Assembly (NCBI GenBank): GCA_012839895.1
Contig: DUML01000013.1
Coordinates: 1 to 64,000, forward strand
Source: Peptococcaceae bacterium
Lineage (GTDB): Bacteria > Bacillota > Desulfitobacteriia > Desulfitobacteriales > Syntrophobotulaceae
Length of the DNA stretch: 64,000 nucleotides
Direction of reading: 5' to 3'
The notes beneath the pieces were generated by a model that was not told where the DNA came from, made no database searches, and saw only the letters and a program-made list of their open reading frames with translations. Shown in pieces: positions 1 to 9,707 of this stretch; position 1 is the first letter of the stretch, and each line of letters starts with the position of its first letter. A program made the position numbers and the translations under genes.

Positions 1-67
<67 letters not shown>

Positions 68-392
68 AACCACGGAACAGTACGAAAACCATGGTTTTCG
101 CTAGTGTCGATTGCAAAGGTCAGGATGACCTAGTGCAGCAATGTCACGGATGACATGGAGCTGCCGCCACGGATGACATCAGCAATCGACCTATTACAGA
201 GCTTTGATTCTGCTCCTCTTATCTCATATCATTTGACGAGTCAGGCTTTTTTTATCTTGTTGTTCAGTTTTCAATGACCTGTGCGCCTCTTGGCGACGGA
301 ATTATATCTTAGCAAGTTTTTTCTTCAAAGTCAACTGCCAATTTTTTCCTCATTTTCTTCCTGTCGCTTTTTGTCTTCTTTTTGTTGGCGCG
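68..392 (-). other. 16S rRNA leader with nested hairpins
   Basis: Transcribed leader between the rRNA promoters and 16S. It contains TTGAAAACTGAACAA near 260-276, a typical Firmicute rRNA leader element. Closer to 16S there is a compact set of inverted repeats: an 18-bp perfect palindrome (83-100), a 6-bp hairpin (117-122 with 126-131), a 6-bp hairpin closing a UCCG loop (141-146 with 151-156) inside a 5-bp stem (135-139 with 160-164), and a 9-bp stem (106-114 with 182-190) enclosing the last two. TGTCATCCGTG occurs twice. This probably serves pre-rRNA folding, antitermination or processing; that role is inferred. Confidence 0.7.
301..328 (-). promoter_or_regulatory. rRNA promoter P2 (proximal)
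   Basis: On the minus strand a perfect -10 TATAAT (306-301) follows TTGAAG (328-323) with a 16-bp spacer. Transcription would start near 294. It is weaker than P1 in its -35 but lies on the same strand, giving the tandem layout usual for rRNA operons. Confidence 0.5.
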
Positions 393-398
393 ATTAGT

Positions 399-427
399 AA
401 TATACCAAAGATAGATTATCCTTTCAA
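399..427 (-). promoter_or_regulatory. rRNA promoter P1 (distal)
   Basis: On the minus strand TTGAAA (427-422) is followed after exactly 17 bp by TATATT (404-399). Start of transcription would be near 392, giving a leader of about 325 nt before 16S. Sequence around and upstream is A/T-rich, as expected for a strong rRNA promoter. Confidence 0.65.
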
Positions 428-564
428 GCAGGTTTAATCTGCTTTAAACATAATTAGTGGAGATTATATTGCTATTTGGTTGAGAATACTTCGAATATCT
501 AAAGGATAATCATTTTTTTTAAAATATGCAAAAATATCAAAAATTATTCTTAATTCTCAATTCT

Positions 565-2105
<1,541 letters not shown>

Positions 2106-2108
2106 CCA

Positions 2109-2148
2109 TTTAAGCCCGTAATGGTCCTTTAAGTATTACGGGCTTAAA
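2109..2148 (-). repeat. 14-bp hairpin between greA and lysS
   Basis: Bases 2109-2122 pair perfectly with 2135-2148, leaving a 12-nt loop. Read on the minus strand it follows greA but is not followed by a U-tract, so it is not a standard terminator. It could reduce read-through, or protect or process the greA-lysS transcript. Confidence 0.55.
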
Positions 2149-2211
2149 ACTTATTATTTAATTTGTACCTTCAAAAAATAACAAAGGTGAGGTTGGACCT
2201 CGAATAACTGC

Positions 2212-2682
2212 TTAACGGATATCCAGGATTTTGTAACGTATTACTCCGGCAGGTACGTTTACTTCTATAGTACTGCCTTTCTCCTGGCCTAGGACAGCCT
2301 TACCAACCGGAGATTCATTGGATATCTTATTTACTGCCGGGTCGGCTTCAGCCGAACCAACAATAGTGTATTCCTCTTCGTCTCCGTTTTCAATGTCTTT
2401 CAGTAAAACAGTGCTGCCGATAGACACAACATCCTTTTGGTCATTATCATCAATAACCCTTGCATTCCTAAGCATCTTTTCCAGGGTTATTATTCTACCC
2501 TCTATAAAAGCCTGCTCATTTTTGGCATCCTCGTATTCGGAATTCTCAGAGATATCCCCGTATTCAATTGCTTGTTTGATCCGTTCGGCAACTTCCTTTC
2601 TTCTCTGGGTTTTTAAAATTTCCAGTTCTTCCTCCAGTTTTTTGAGTCCGTCCAATGTTAAAATTACTTCTTTTTCGGGCAT
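2212..2682 (-). CDS. greA: Transcription elongation factor GreA
   Basis: Rescues backtracked RNA polymerase by stimulating cleavage of the transcript 3' end. At 156 residues it has the usual length: an N-terminal antiparallel coiled coil (about 1-75, opening [20 protein letters not shown], with the acidic tip region [11 protein letters not shown]) and a C-terminal FKBP-like globular domain. The ATG is preceded by GGAGGGG. A consensus promoter lies about 120 bp upstream, so greA likely heads the transcript that continues into lysS. Confidence 0.97.
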   Translation of the reverse strand: MPEKEVILTLDGLKKLEEELEILKTQRRKEVAERIKQAIEYGDISENSEYEDAKNEQAFIEGRIITLEKMLRNARVIDDNDQKDVVSIGSTVLLKDIENGDEEEYTIVGSAEADPAVNKISNESPVGKAVLGQEKGSTIEVNVPAGVIRYKILDIR

Positions 2683-2754
2683 AAAAAATACCCCTCCCTC
2701 TTCCTTCTTGAGGCTATATTTTTGTTATTCTTATATGTGAGTCATTATATACAT

Positions 2755-2775
2755 TAGTGTCCAAATTATACACTA
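2755..2775. repeat. Inverted repeat in greA 5' leader
   Basis: TAGTGT (2755-2760) and ACACTA (2770-2775) form a perfect 6-bp inverted repeat with a 9-nt A/T spacer, inside the untranslated leader between the promoter and greA. It could be an operator or a small hairpin. No regulator is identifiable. Confidence 0.35.
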
Positions 2776-2805
2776 GAAAATTCTCCCTTGTTGTATTAAT
2801 CTCGT

Positions 2806-2834
2806 ATTATAAGTAACCTCTCTAGCATTGTCAA
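2806..2834 (-). promoter_or_regulatory. Perfect sigma-A promoter for greA-lysS
   Basis: On the minus strand TTGACA (2834-2829) is followed after exactly 17 bp by TATAAT (2811-2806), a full match to the vegetative consensus. Predicted start near 2799 gives a leader of about 117 nt. It lies between dusB and greA, separating them transcriptionally. Confidence 0.85.
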
Positions 2835-2898
2835 GAAACTTAACGTTTTTTGACATGGAAGGAACCCGGCTCAGAAGTAAAGACTAAAAAATTTAGCC

Positions 2899-3864
2899 CT
2901 AATTCTCCTGTAAAAAAGCCTTTTGCAGCAGCTCTTTCATTTGGGCTGCATCAGAAGTAACCATAAGCTGCTGGCGGAATTGCGCCGCATTCCTGGTTCC
3001 TTTAAGATACCAAGCTGCATGTTTACGCATTTCATTAATTCCTATTTTTTCACCTTTATAGGTTATAACCTTCTCTAAATGCTTTAATACTATAGCCAGC
3101 TTCTCTATAGCGTCCGGTTCAGGCCAAATTTCTCCCGTCTCTAAAAAATGTTGAGTTTTACCGATTAGCCAAGGATTACCCAAAGCCCCCCGAGCGATCA
3201 TTACCCCGTCACAACCTGTTTCCTGCAACATTTTCAAGGCATCAAAAGGTGTCTGGATATCACCGTTGCCAATCACAGGTATTTTAATTTGCTCTTTTAT
3301 CCTGCGAATCCAGCTCCAGTCAGCTTGTCCTGAATAGTATTGTTCCCGGGTACGGGCGTGGAGAGTTAGCATACTTATACCAACAGCTTCCAAGCGGGCT
3401 GCCAAATCCGGGGCAACAATGGAATCACTGTCCCAGCCGAGCCTGAGTTTCGCCGTGACGGGTACATCGACAGCTTTTACAACCTTTGCCGCTATCTCTA
3501 CCGCTAAAGGAATATTCTTAAGCAAAGCGGCGCCTTCTTTATTCTTAACAATTTTAGGTGTAGGGCAGCCCATATTAATATCTATAACATCGGCACCGTA
3601 CGTCACTGCGATGCGGGCCGCTTCAGCCATGACCTCCGGTTCGGAGCCAAAAAGCTGAACAATACGCGGCCTATCTTCCCCGCTTAAATCCAACATTTTA
3701 ATTGTTTTGGAATTATTATAAATTAAGGCCTTATCACTGATCATTTCCGTAAAAGTGTATTTCCCGCCAACGAGACGAATTATTTCCCGGAAAGCTTTAT
3801 CAGTGATTCCGGCCATAGGTGCCATGAAAACAGGTTTAGTGAGTTCAAATTCCCCTAGTTTCAT
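2899..3864 (-). CDS. dusB: tRNA-dihydrouridine synthase DusB
   Basis: FMN- and NADPH-dependent enzyme that reduces uridine to dihydrouridine in the tRNA D-loop. The 321-residue protein is a TIM barrel followed by a helical domain. Visible family signatures are APMAGITDKAFR near the N-terminus, DINMGCPTPKIVKNKEGAAL with the catalytic cysteine around residue 100, and GNGDIQTPFDA in the phosphate-binding part. GGAGG lies 6 bases before the ATG. It belongs to the fol-dus-lys neighbourhood conserved in Firmicutes (yacF in B. subtilis). It ends with TAG, showing that amber is an ordinary stop here. Confidence 0.97.
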   Translation of the reverse strand: MKLGEFELTKPVFMAPMAGITDKAFREIIRLVGGKYTFTEMISDKALIYNNSKTIKMLDLSGEDRPRIVQLFGSEPEVMAEAARIAVTYGADVIDINMGCPTPKIVKNKEGAALLKNIPLAVEIAAKVVKAVDVPVTAKLRLGWDSDSIVAPDLAARLEAVGISMLTLHARTREQYYSGQADWSWIRRIKEQIKIPVIGNGDIQTPFDALKMLQETGCDGVMIARGALGNPWLIGKTQHFLETGEIWPEPDAIEKLAIVLKHLEKVITYKGEKIGINEMRKHAAWYLKGTRNAAQFRQQLMVTSDAAQMKELLQKAFLQEN

Positions 3865-3905
3865 AAGCCTCCAACTTTATTGGGTGTTCTTTTCATGAAT
3901 CAATA

Positions 3906-3930
3906 GCTTCGCTTAAGCTCAGGGTGACAT
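3906..3930 (-). repeat. Dispersed GTCA-CTGAGC-GCGAAG repeat, copy 1
   Basis: The minus strand reads GTCACCCTGAGC, then TTAAGCGAAGC. This is the same short element as at 48639-48666. It lies in the 73-bp space between dusB and coaX. Elements of the type TCATTCTGAGCGNAGCGAAG are common intergenic repeats in many bacterial genomes. Confidence 0.5.
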
Positions 3931-3937
3931 CTCTTGA

Positions 3938-4702
3938 TTAGGTATTTTTCTCATAAATCAGCAGTAACCCTTCTAAAGTTAAGAATGGATCGACTAATTG
4001 GATCATTTCCGAGTCTTCAGCTATTAATTCTGCCAGACCTCCGGTCGCTATTACCTTTGCATTGCTGCCAATTTCTTTCATCATTAATTGGACTATCCTG
4101 TCAACCAGGCCGCAATAACCATAATAAATCCCAGCCTGCATACCGCTGATAGTATTCTTGGCAATAACGCCTTTGGTCTTTGTTATTTCTACCCTGGGCA
4201 ATTTTGAAGCCCTCTGAAACAGGGCTTCGGTGGAAATACCTATACCGGGGGCTATAGCGCCTCCTAAATACTCACCTTTGCCGCTGACAACGCAAAAAGT
4301 AGTAGCGGTACCGAAATCAACGATAATTAATGGCCCGCCGTATTTATTATAAGCGGCTACAGCATTAACAATGCGGTCCGCGCCAACTTCCCGGGGATTG
4401 TCATATACTATGGATATGCCGGTTTTTACCCCTGGGCCCACAACAATAGGTTTTACCCCGAAGTATTTCTTAACCATTTTTTCCAGAGTAGGGGTTAACG
4501 GCGGTACTACAGAGGAAATAATCGCTCCATTTATCCCTTCAAATGTAAGCTGATGAAAGTCAAAAAGGTTTTTGACTTTCATGGCATACTCATCTTCTGT
4601 ACTGAATTTATCGGACTTAATCCTCCAATGATGGATAAGTACCCGTTCTTTATAAACACCAAGCACAATATTGGTATTCCCAACATCAAAGACTAAAATC
4701 AT
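3938..4702 (-). CDS. coaX: Type III pantothenate kinase CoaX
   Basis: Phosphorylates pantothenate, the first step of coenzyme A synthesis. The 254-residue protein has the acetate/sugar kinase-actin fold: phosphate-1 motif [12 protein letters not shown] at the N-terminus, [16 protein letters not shown] near residue 105, and [13 protein letters not shown] near 125. Type III enzymes are usually insensitive to CoA feedback. GGGAGAGG precedes the ATG. It lies 46 bases downstream of nadC, and panC and panD are also in this block, so NAD and CoA precursor genes are grouped. Confidence 0.97.
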   Translation of the reverse strand: MILVFDVGNTNIVLGVYKERVLIHHWRIKSDKFSTEDEYAMKVKNLFDFHQLTFEGINGAIISSVVPPLTPTLEKMVKKYFGVKPIVVGPGVKTGISIVYDNPREVGADRIVNAVAAYNKYGGPLIIVDFGTATTFCVVSGKGEYLGGAIAPGIGISTEALFQRASKLPRVEITKTKGVIAKNTISGMQAGIYYGYCGLVDRIVQLMMKEIGSNAKVIATGGLAELIAEDSEMIQLVDPFLTLEGLLLIYEKNT

Positions 4703-4748
4703 ACCTAAACCTCTCCCTTAAGCAATCCTGAAGCCGATGCCCTTAGAT

Positions 4749-5627
4749 TTAAGCCTTGTTCCCTTTATTGATTTGTTTTTGAATCGAAGGCTTAGTCTCA
4801 TCCACGACCAAAGAAAAATCTATAGCTTGCACCGAATGAGTAAGCCTGCCTACGGAAATAATATCAACGCCCGTCTCAGCCACAGCCCTGATATTCTCTT
4901 CCCGTATTCCCCCGGAAGCTTCCACTATAGCCCTCTTGTTAATTAATTTAACTGCCGTTCTCATATCCTCTAAGGACATATTATCCAGCATTATAACGTC
5001 TACTCCGCAATTTACAGCTTCCTCAACCTGCTCAAGGGTCTCACATTCCACTTCAATTTTCACCATATGGCCTATTTTCGTCCTAACCCTGCGAACTGCC
5101 TCAGGCAACCCCCCGACTGCGGCATGATGATTATCTTTCAGCATTACTGCATCATAAAGGCCAAAACGGTGGTTACTGCCGCCTCCTACCCGGACGGCAT
5201 ACTTTTGTAAACTTCGCATACCCGGCATAGTTTTACGGGTATCTGTAACCTTAACTTGAAAATCAGCCACTAAGTCTACTAAACGCCTGGTAATGCTGGA
5301 AATACCGGAAAGATGCTGTAAAAAATTCAAAGCGGTCCTTTCCGCTTGCAGAATTCCTGCCAGTGGCCCGTTTATTGTCATAACCAGCATACCGGGAGAG
5401 ATAGGATCCCCGTCCTTGACCTTAAGGTTAACCGTAATCCGGGGATCCACCTTTTTAAAGACCATTTCCACAATTTCCACACCGCAAATAATGCCCTTTT
5501 CTTTAGCAAATAATTTGGCTTCACCCCAATAATCTTCGGGAATTATCAAGGTGCTTAAATCTCCGGTTCCAATATCTTCTTTTAAAGCTCTTTCAACTAA
5601 TTCTTCAAATTGAAACATAGCGAACAT
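4749..5627 (-). CDS. nadC: Nicotinate-nucleotide pyrophosphorylase NadC
   Basis: Converts quinolinate and PRPP to nicotinic acid mononucleotide, the third step of de novo NAD synthesis. The 292-residue length is typical. Signatures are DIGTGDLST near the N-terminus, TALNFLQHLSGI, DTRKTMPGMRSLQKYAVRVG, and GLYDAVMLKDNH for PRPP and quinolinate binding. The start overlaps the end of nadB by 23 bp and has AGAGG upstream, pointing to translational coupling. It is the last nad gene of the nadA-nadB-nadC transcript. Confidence 0.97.
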   Translation of the reverse strand: MFAMFQFEELVERALKEDIGTGDLSTLIIPEDYWGEAKLFAKEKGIICGVEIVEMVFKKVDPRITVNLKVKDGDPISPGMLVMTINGPLAGILQAERTALNFLQHLSGISSITRRLVDLVADFQVKVTDTRKTMPGMRSLQKYAVRVGGGSNHRFGLYDAVMLKDNHHAAVGGLPEAVRRVRTKIGHMVKIEVECETLEQVEEAVNCGVDVIMLDNMSLEDMRTAVKLINKRAIVEASGGIREENIRAVAETGVDIISVGRLTHSVQAIDFSLVVDETKPSIQKQINKGNKA

Positions 5628-7209
5628 GGCTCACACCTCTTTGCTGCACGGAATGCTTTTGCCATTCATTCCGCGTTTCAGGGAAATCGCTGCGATAATG
5701 CCCTCCCCGGCTTTCTTGCCTGCTTAAAGCAGCTTGCACAATTACTAAGCTTAAGGTCAACATGTTGGCCACTTCCAGACTTTTCTGCTTTGTATCCGGT
5801 TCATACTCTTCCCAGAGAACTTGCAAGCGGTCCATTGCCTCCTTAAGCCCTTCTGCGTCCCGAATAATTCCAACTTTTGACCACATAATCTCCCGTATTT
5901 TTTCTAACATCCTTTCCGCGTCTGGGGACGGTTTTGGCGCTGTTACGGGATAATTTGCAGGGGGCACTATGTCCTCCCATTTATTTAACGGGCTGTTCTT
6001 AGCCCGGATCCTCTCCGTTATAGCTTTGGCAAAAACTAACCCATCTAGAAGAGAATTGCTAGCCAAGCGATTAGCTCCATGTACTCCATTGCAAGCGCAC
6101 TCCCCGCAAGCATAGAGATTGGCCAAATTAGTCTCGCCGGCAATATTAACCTTTACTCCGCCCATTAAATAGTGAGCCGCCGGCCCTACGGGCACCGGAG
6201 TAGTGGTTAAATCTATACCATATTGCAAACAATTTTTATAGATAGAAGGGAACCTTTCTTTAACCCTTGTCCCTAAATTCCTAAAATCCAGGAAAACTTG
6301 CCCCTCTCTCATCTCGTTCCAAATAGCCCTGGCCACAACGTCTCTGGGGGCTAACTCCTGGTCAGGAATGCTCTCCATAAAGTATTCACCCCTGGAGTTG
6401 ATTAATTTGGCTCCTTCTCCCCTGGCTGCCTCGGAAATTAAAAAAGTCGGAGCGCCCTTTAATAATAAAGCAGTGGGGTGAAACTGGATAAACTCCATAT
6501 CCATTAGTTCCGCTCCGGCCCGGTAAGCGGCGGCTATACCATCCCCTGTAGTTACTTCCGGATTGGTAGTGTATTTATAAAGGCGGCCTAACCCTCCCGT
6601 CGCCAGTATTACCGCTTTTGCCAACCAAGCTTCCAGCCGGCCGGTATTGTTATTTAAAGCCAGAACCCCGGCAACTGCCCCCTGGTTATTTATAAGCAAA
6701 TCAATTACAAAAACATTTTCCTGGACTTCTATAGAACGTTTTTTAATGTCTGCCACCAGTACTTTTTCAATTTCCTCTCCTGTGGCATCTCCCTTGGCGT
6801 GAAGGACACGGCTCTTACTGTGAGCTGCCTCCCTGGTAAACTTCAGCCGGTCATTCAATTTGTCAAATTGGGCCCCCATGGCAATAATCTCCCGGACACA
6901 TTCCGGTCCGTTTTCGGCCAATATTTTAACCGCTTCTATATTGCAAAGGCCCGCGCCGGCTTTAATTGTATCCCCAAAGTGGAATTCCGGAGAATCATCC
7001 TCATTAAGGGCAACAGCAATTCCTCCCTGAGCGTGCTCCGTATTACTCTCCCGAATATTGCTCTTGGTTAATACGGTTACTTTAAAGTCTGCGCTAAGTT
7101 TAATTGCCGTAAACAAGCCGGCTATGCCACTGCCGAGAACAAGCATTTCCGTGGTTTTTCTTTCTACATCGTTTTTATTCCAAGGTATAAGATAATTGCT
7201 GTCTCTCAT
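5605..7209 (-). CDS. nadB: L-aspartate oxidase NadB
   Basis: FAD enzyme oxidising L-aspartate to iminoaspartate, the substrate of NadA. In anaerobes fumarate can replace oxygen as electron acceptor. The 534-residue protein shows the FAD-binding GSGIAGLFTAIKLS (about 27-40), the flavoprotein motif TEHAQGGIAVAL, the succinate dehydrogenase-like segment MEFIQFHPTAL and GGVKVNIAGETNLANLYACGE. AGGAG precedes the ATG. It overlaps nadC by 23 bp and follows nadA after a 151-bp gap that carries a tandem repeat and a hairpin. Confidence 0.97.
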   Translation of the reverse strand: MRDSNYLIPWNKNDVERKTTEMLVLGSGIAGLFTAIKLSADFKVTVLTKSNIRESNTEHAQGGIAVALNEDDSPEFHFGDTIKAGAGLCNIEAVKILAENGPECVREIIAMGAQFDKLNDRLKFTREAAHSKSRVLHAKGDATGEEIEKVLVADIKKRSIEVQENVFVIDLLINNQGAVAGVLALNNNTGRLEAWLAKAVILATGGLGRLYKYTTNPEVTTGDGIAAAYRAGAELMDMEFIQFHPTALLLKGAPTFLISEAARGEGAKLINSRGEYFMESIPDQELAPRDVVARAIWNEMREGQVFLDFRNLGTRVKERFPSIYKNCLQYGIDLTTTPVPVGPAAHYLMGGVKVNIAGETNLANLYACGECACNGVHGANRLASNSLLDGLVFAKAITERIRAKNSPLNKWEDIVPPANYPVTAPKPSPDAERMLEKIREIMWSKVGIIRDAEGLKEAMDRLQVLWEEYEPDTKQKSLEVANMLTLSLVIVQAALSRQESRGGHYRSDFPETRNEWQKHSVQQRGVSHVRYVSI

Positions 7210-7259
7210 TTTGTTCTCCTGCCCGCTTCAAAAAAAATTAAAAGGGGTTTTTCTCTATC

Positions 7260-7305
7260 AGCCAAAATGGCACCTTCAGAATTAGCCAAAATGGTACCTT
7301 CAGAA
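7260..7305. repeat. Two-copy 24-bp tandem repeat between nadA and nadB
   Basis: AGCCAAAATGG-CACCTTCAGAA occurs at 7260-7281 and again, with one base changed, at 7284-7305 (period 24). Each copy contains the near palindrome GCCAAAATGGC/T. It lies in the nadA-nadB gap next to a hairpin with a U-run. Function unknown. Confidence 0.6.
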
Positions 7306-7337
7306 AAAGTGCGTCAGCAAAACCTTACTACGCACTT
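7303..7337 (-). terminator. Probable terminator or attenuator after nadA
   Basis: On the minus strand an 8-bp stem (7337-7330 with 7314-7307, 15-nt loop) is followed directly by a run of five T residues. It lies just downstream of nadA and could lower expression of nadB-nadC relative to nadA. It is modest in strength. Confidence 0.45.
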
Positions 7338-7360
7338 AATCTCCAGTTTCACTGCAAAAA

Positions 7361-8284
7361 TTATTTTTTGGTAACTTCCAGCATTCTTTCCAGGGCACCG
7401 ACAGCTCTCTCTCTGATCTCTTTGGAAACAGTAACCCGAGGCGAGAGATTAAGCAATGAGTCTCTCACTTTTTCTAAGCTGGTTTTCTTCATGTTGGGAC
7501 ATACAGCATTCTCGGAAAGCAAATAAAACTTTTTGCCGGGGCAACGTTTTTTAAGCTCATGAAGTATGCCGCATTCTGTCCCGATAATAAATTCCTGGTC
7601 GGGGGAATTCTCGGCGTATTTAATAATCCCGGCTGTTGAGCCGACATAATCAGCCTCCCGCCAGACCTCTTCCCGGCATTCCGGGTGAACTAAAATCTTG
7701 ACCCCCGGGTGCTCCCGGCGGCTGCGTAAAACATCATCTTTAGTCAACCGCTGATGAGTCGGACAAAAACCCGCCCAGACTCTAATGGGCCGGTTAGTCT
7801 TGGCAGCGATATAATTGCCAAGGTTGGCATCAGGCACAAACAAAATGTCCTCTCCTGCCAAAGACTCCACTACTTTTTCCGCATTGGAGGATGTACAGCA
7901 AATATCGCTTTCAGCTTTAACCTCGGCTGAAGAATTGACGTAACATACTACTTTGGCCGTGGGATATTTGGCTTTTTCCGCCCGCAAATCTTCGGCATCG
8001 ATCATGTCAGCCATTGGGCAGCCTGCGCTTTTTTCCGGCAAAAGGACAATTTTTTCCGGGGATAAAATTGCAGCACTCTCGGCCATAAAATGTACCCCGC
8101 AAAAAACTATGACATCTGCTGTCGTTGCTGCGGCCTGCTGAGCCAATTGAAGGGAATCGCCTACAAAATCCGCTATATCCTGAACCTCAGGCGGTTGGTA
8201 ATAATGAGCAAGGATAACGGCGTTTCTCTCCCGGCGTAGAGCATTAATTTCTTCAACGAGCTGCTTTCTTTGCTCCTCATTCAT
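7361..8284 (-). CDS. nadA: Quinolinate synthase NadA
   Basis: Iron-sulfur enzyme condensing iminoaspartate with dihydroxyacetone phosphate to quinolinate. Cysteines expected to hold its single [4Fe-4S] cluster lie in VFCGVHFMAESA and GTECGILHEL, with further conserved cysteines in between (CYVNSSAEVK). The ATG at 8284 is chosen over an in-frame GTG at 8314. AAAGGAG precedes the ATG, the GTG has no ribosome-binding site, and the predicted transcription start near 8319 would leave only about five bases before it. The protein is then 307 residues, a normal length. First gene of nadA-nadB-nadC. Confidence 0.96.
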   Translation of the reverse strand: MNEEQRKQLVEEINALRRERNAVILAHYYQPPEVQDIADFVGDSLQLAQQAAATTADVIVFCGVHFMAESAAILSPEKIVLLPEKSAGCPMADMIDAEDLRAEKAKYPTAKVVCYVNSSAEVKAESDICCTSSNAEKVVESLAGEDILFVPDANLGNYIAAKTNRPIRVWAGFCPTHQRLTKDDVLRSRREHPGVKILVHPECREEVWREADYVGSTAGIIKYAENSPDQEFIIGTECGILHELKKRCPGKKFYLLSENAVCPNMKKTSLEKVRDSLLNLSPRVTVSKEIRERAVGALERMLEVTKK

Positions 8285-8325
8285 TGGAAAGCTTGCTCCT
8301 TTCCTTATTAGCACCTTTTTTCTAA

Positions 8326-8354
8326 ATTCTATGCCGCCCTTCTTAAAGTGTCAA
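8326..8354 (-). promoter_or_regulatory. Promoter of the nad operon
   Basis: On the minus strand TTGACA (8354-8349) is followed after 17 bp by TAGAAT (8331-8326), five of six bases matching the -10 consensus. The -35 overlaps the stop codon of panD. Predicted start is near 8319, 35 nt upstream of the nadA ATG. Confidence 0.7.
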
Positions 8355-8734
8355 GCCTTGGTGCCATGTATTTCCTCTTTGGCAATCTCCACAGGCCTGT
8401 TATCTTTATCTACAAAAACTATTTTGGGTACATAATTCACGGCTTCTTCATCCGTATAAATGCCATAAGATATAATTATTACTTCGTCTCCCACTTGGAC
8501 AAGCCTTGCTGCCGCTCCGTTCAAACAAATCATGCCGGAATGCCTTTCTCCCGGGATAACATAGGTTTCCAGCCTGGCTCCGTTATAATTATTAACTACC
8601 TGAACTTTTTCGTTGGGTAGAATATCAGCCTTTTCCATTAAATAACTGTCAATAGTAATACTTCCCACATAATTTAAGTTAGCTTCAGTGACTTTTGCTT
8701 TATGGATTTTGGATTTCATCATGTGCCTGTACAT
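8351..8734 (-). CDS. panD: Aspartate 1-decarboxylase PanD
   Basis: Pyruvoyl enzyme that makes beta-alanine from aspartate for pantothenate. The 127-residue proenzyme has the self-cleavage site Tyr22-Val-Gly24/Ser25 in [10 protein letters not shown]; Ser25 becomes the pyruvoyl group. The basic opening [14 protein letters not shown] is typical. GGAGG lies at the end of panC, and only 3 bases separate the panC stop from the panD start, so the two are co-transcribed. Its own stop is inside the -35 of the nad promoter. Confidence 0.97.
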   Translation of the reverse strand: MYRHMMKSKIHKAKVTEANLNYVGSITIDSYLMEKADILPNEKVQVVNNYNGARLETYVIPGERHSGMICLNGAAARLVQVGDEVIIISYGIYTDEEAVNYVPKIVFVDKDNRPVEIAKEEIHGTKA

Positions 8735-8737
8735 CCT

Positions 8738-9601
8738 TTACACCTCCACCAGAATATTATCGATCAGCCGTGTCGACCCAAAGTACACGGCTAAAGCAAT
8801 GACCACAGCGCCGGAAATTCTCTCTATTTTGGCCAGGTTGTCCGCCCGGCGTATTTCTATATATTCAATTTTCCCGTTCGTCTCGTTCGTTATTCTTTGC
8901 CTAATTTTCTCCCTCACCACATTTACATCTCTTTCGCCGCCAGCTATAAGTTGAGCGGCTTCTTGCAAAGAACGGTAAAGGACCGGGGCCTGGCGGCGTT
9001 CCTCCGGCCGAAGGTAAGCGTTGCGGGAACTCATGGCTAAACCGTCCTCTTCTCTGACTGTCGGGGCTAAGAGTACCTGTACCGGAATATTTAAATCTTT
9101 AACCATTTGTTTAATAACAACATACTGCTGGTAATCTTTTTGCCCGAAATAAGCAAAATCGGGCAAGACAATATTAAACAGTTTAGATACTACAGTGGCT
9201 ACTCCCTCAAAATGGCCCGGCCGGTGGGAGCCACACAAATCGTCGGTAACTTTCGCTACATTGACCCTGGTAAGGCTCGGCCCGTCAGGGTACATTTCCT
9301 GTACGGAAGGGGTAAAGAGCAAGTCAACGCCGGCTTCCTGGGCCAAACGGGTATCTCTCACCAGGTTGCGGGGATAGCGGTCATAATCCTCATTAGGTCC
9401 AAATTGAAGGGGATTAACAAAGATGCTCATAACAATGTAAAATTTCTCATAATCTTCGTCCTGTTTTCTGACGGCCTCCACCATGGAAAGGTGCCCGGAA
9501 TGAAGAAAACCCATGGTCGGGATAAGGACAACCGTCTTCCCTTGTTCCCGGGCCACCGCAACGTTTTCGCGCAAAGTGTTAATATACTCCGTGATTTTCA
9601 T
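8738..9601 (-). CDS. panC: Pantoate-beta-alanine ligase PanC
   Basis: Joins pantoate and beta-alanine with ATP to give pantothenate. The 287-residue protein shows the nucleotidyl-transferase HIGH-like motif in PTMGFLHSGHLSMVEAVR, then FGPNEDYDRYPR, RPGHFEGVATVV and the KMSKS-like region around SSRNAYL. GGAGG is 8 bases before the ATG. It precedes panD; the beta-alanine supplier and user are thus adjacent. panB is not in the window. Confidence 0.97.
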   Translation of the reverse strand: MKITEYINTLRENVAVAREQGKTVVLIPTMGFLHSGHLSMVEAVRKQDEDYEKFYIVMSIFVNPLQFGPNEDYDRYPRNLVRDTRLAQEAGVDLLFTPSVQEMYPDGPSLTRVNVAKVTDDLCGSHRPGHFEGVATVVSKLFNIVLPDFAYFGQKDYQQYVVIKQMVKDLNIPVQVLLAPTVREEDGLAMSSRNAYLRPEERRQAPVLYRSLQEAAQLIAGGERDVNVVREKIRQRITNETNGKIEYIEIRRADNLAKIERISGAVVIALAVYFGSTRLIDNILVEV

Positions 9602-9647
9602 TAGGTTTACCTCCGGTTTCTTTTTTGGCAGTTCCCTGTATTTATTC

Positions 9648-9707
9648 TTTATATAATGTCACTTTTAAAATTAAGCCTTTATATAATGTCATTCTTTATA
9701 ATTAAGC
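9648..9707. repeat. Imperfect 30-bp tandem repeat
   Basis: TTTATATAATGTCA followed by an A/T stretch and ATTAAGC occurs at 9648-9677 and 9678-9707. The second copy covers the stop codon of the DUF2520 gene. On the minus strand each copy reads TGACATTATATAAA, which could act as a regulatory site before panC. No function can be assigned. Confidence 0.5.

Noticed and set aside
8285-8314. nadA start at GTG 8314
   Set aside because: Only about five bases after the predicted transcript start and without a ribosome-binding site; the ATG at 8284 has AAAGGAG.
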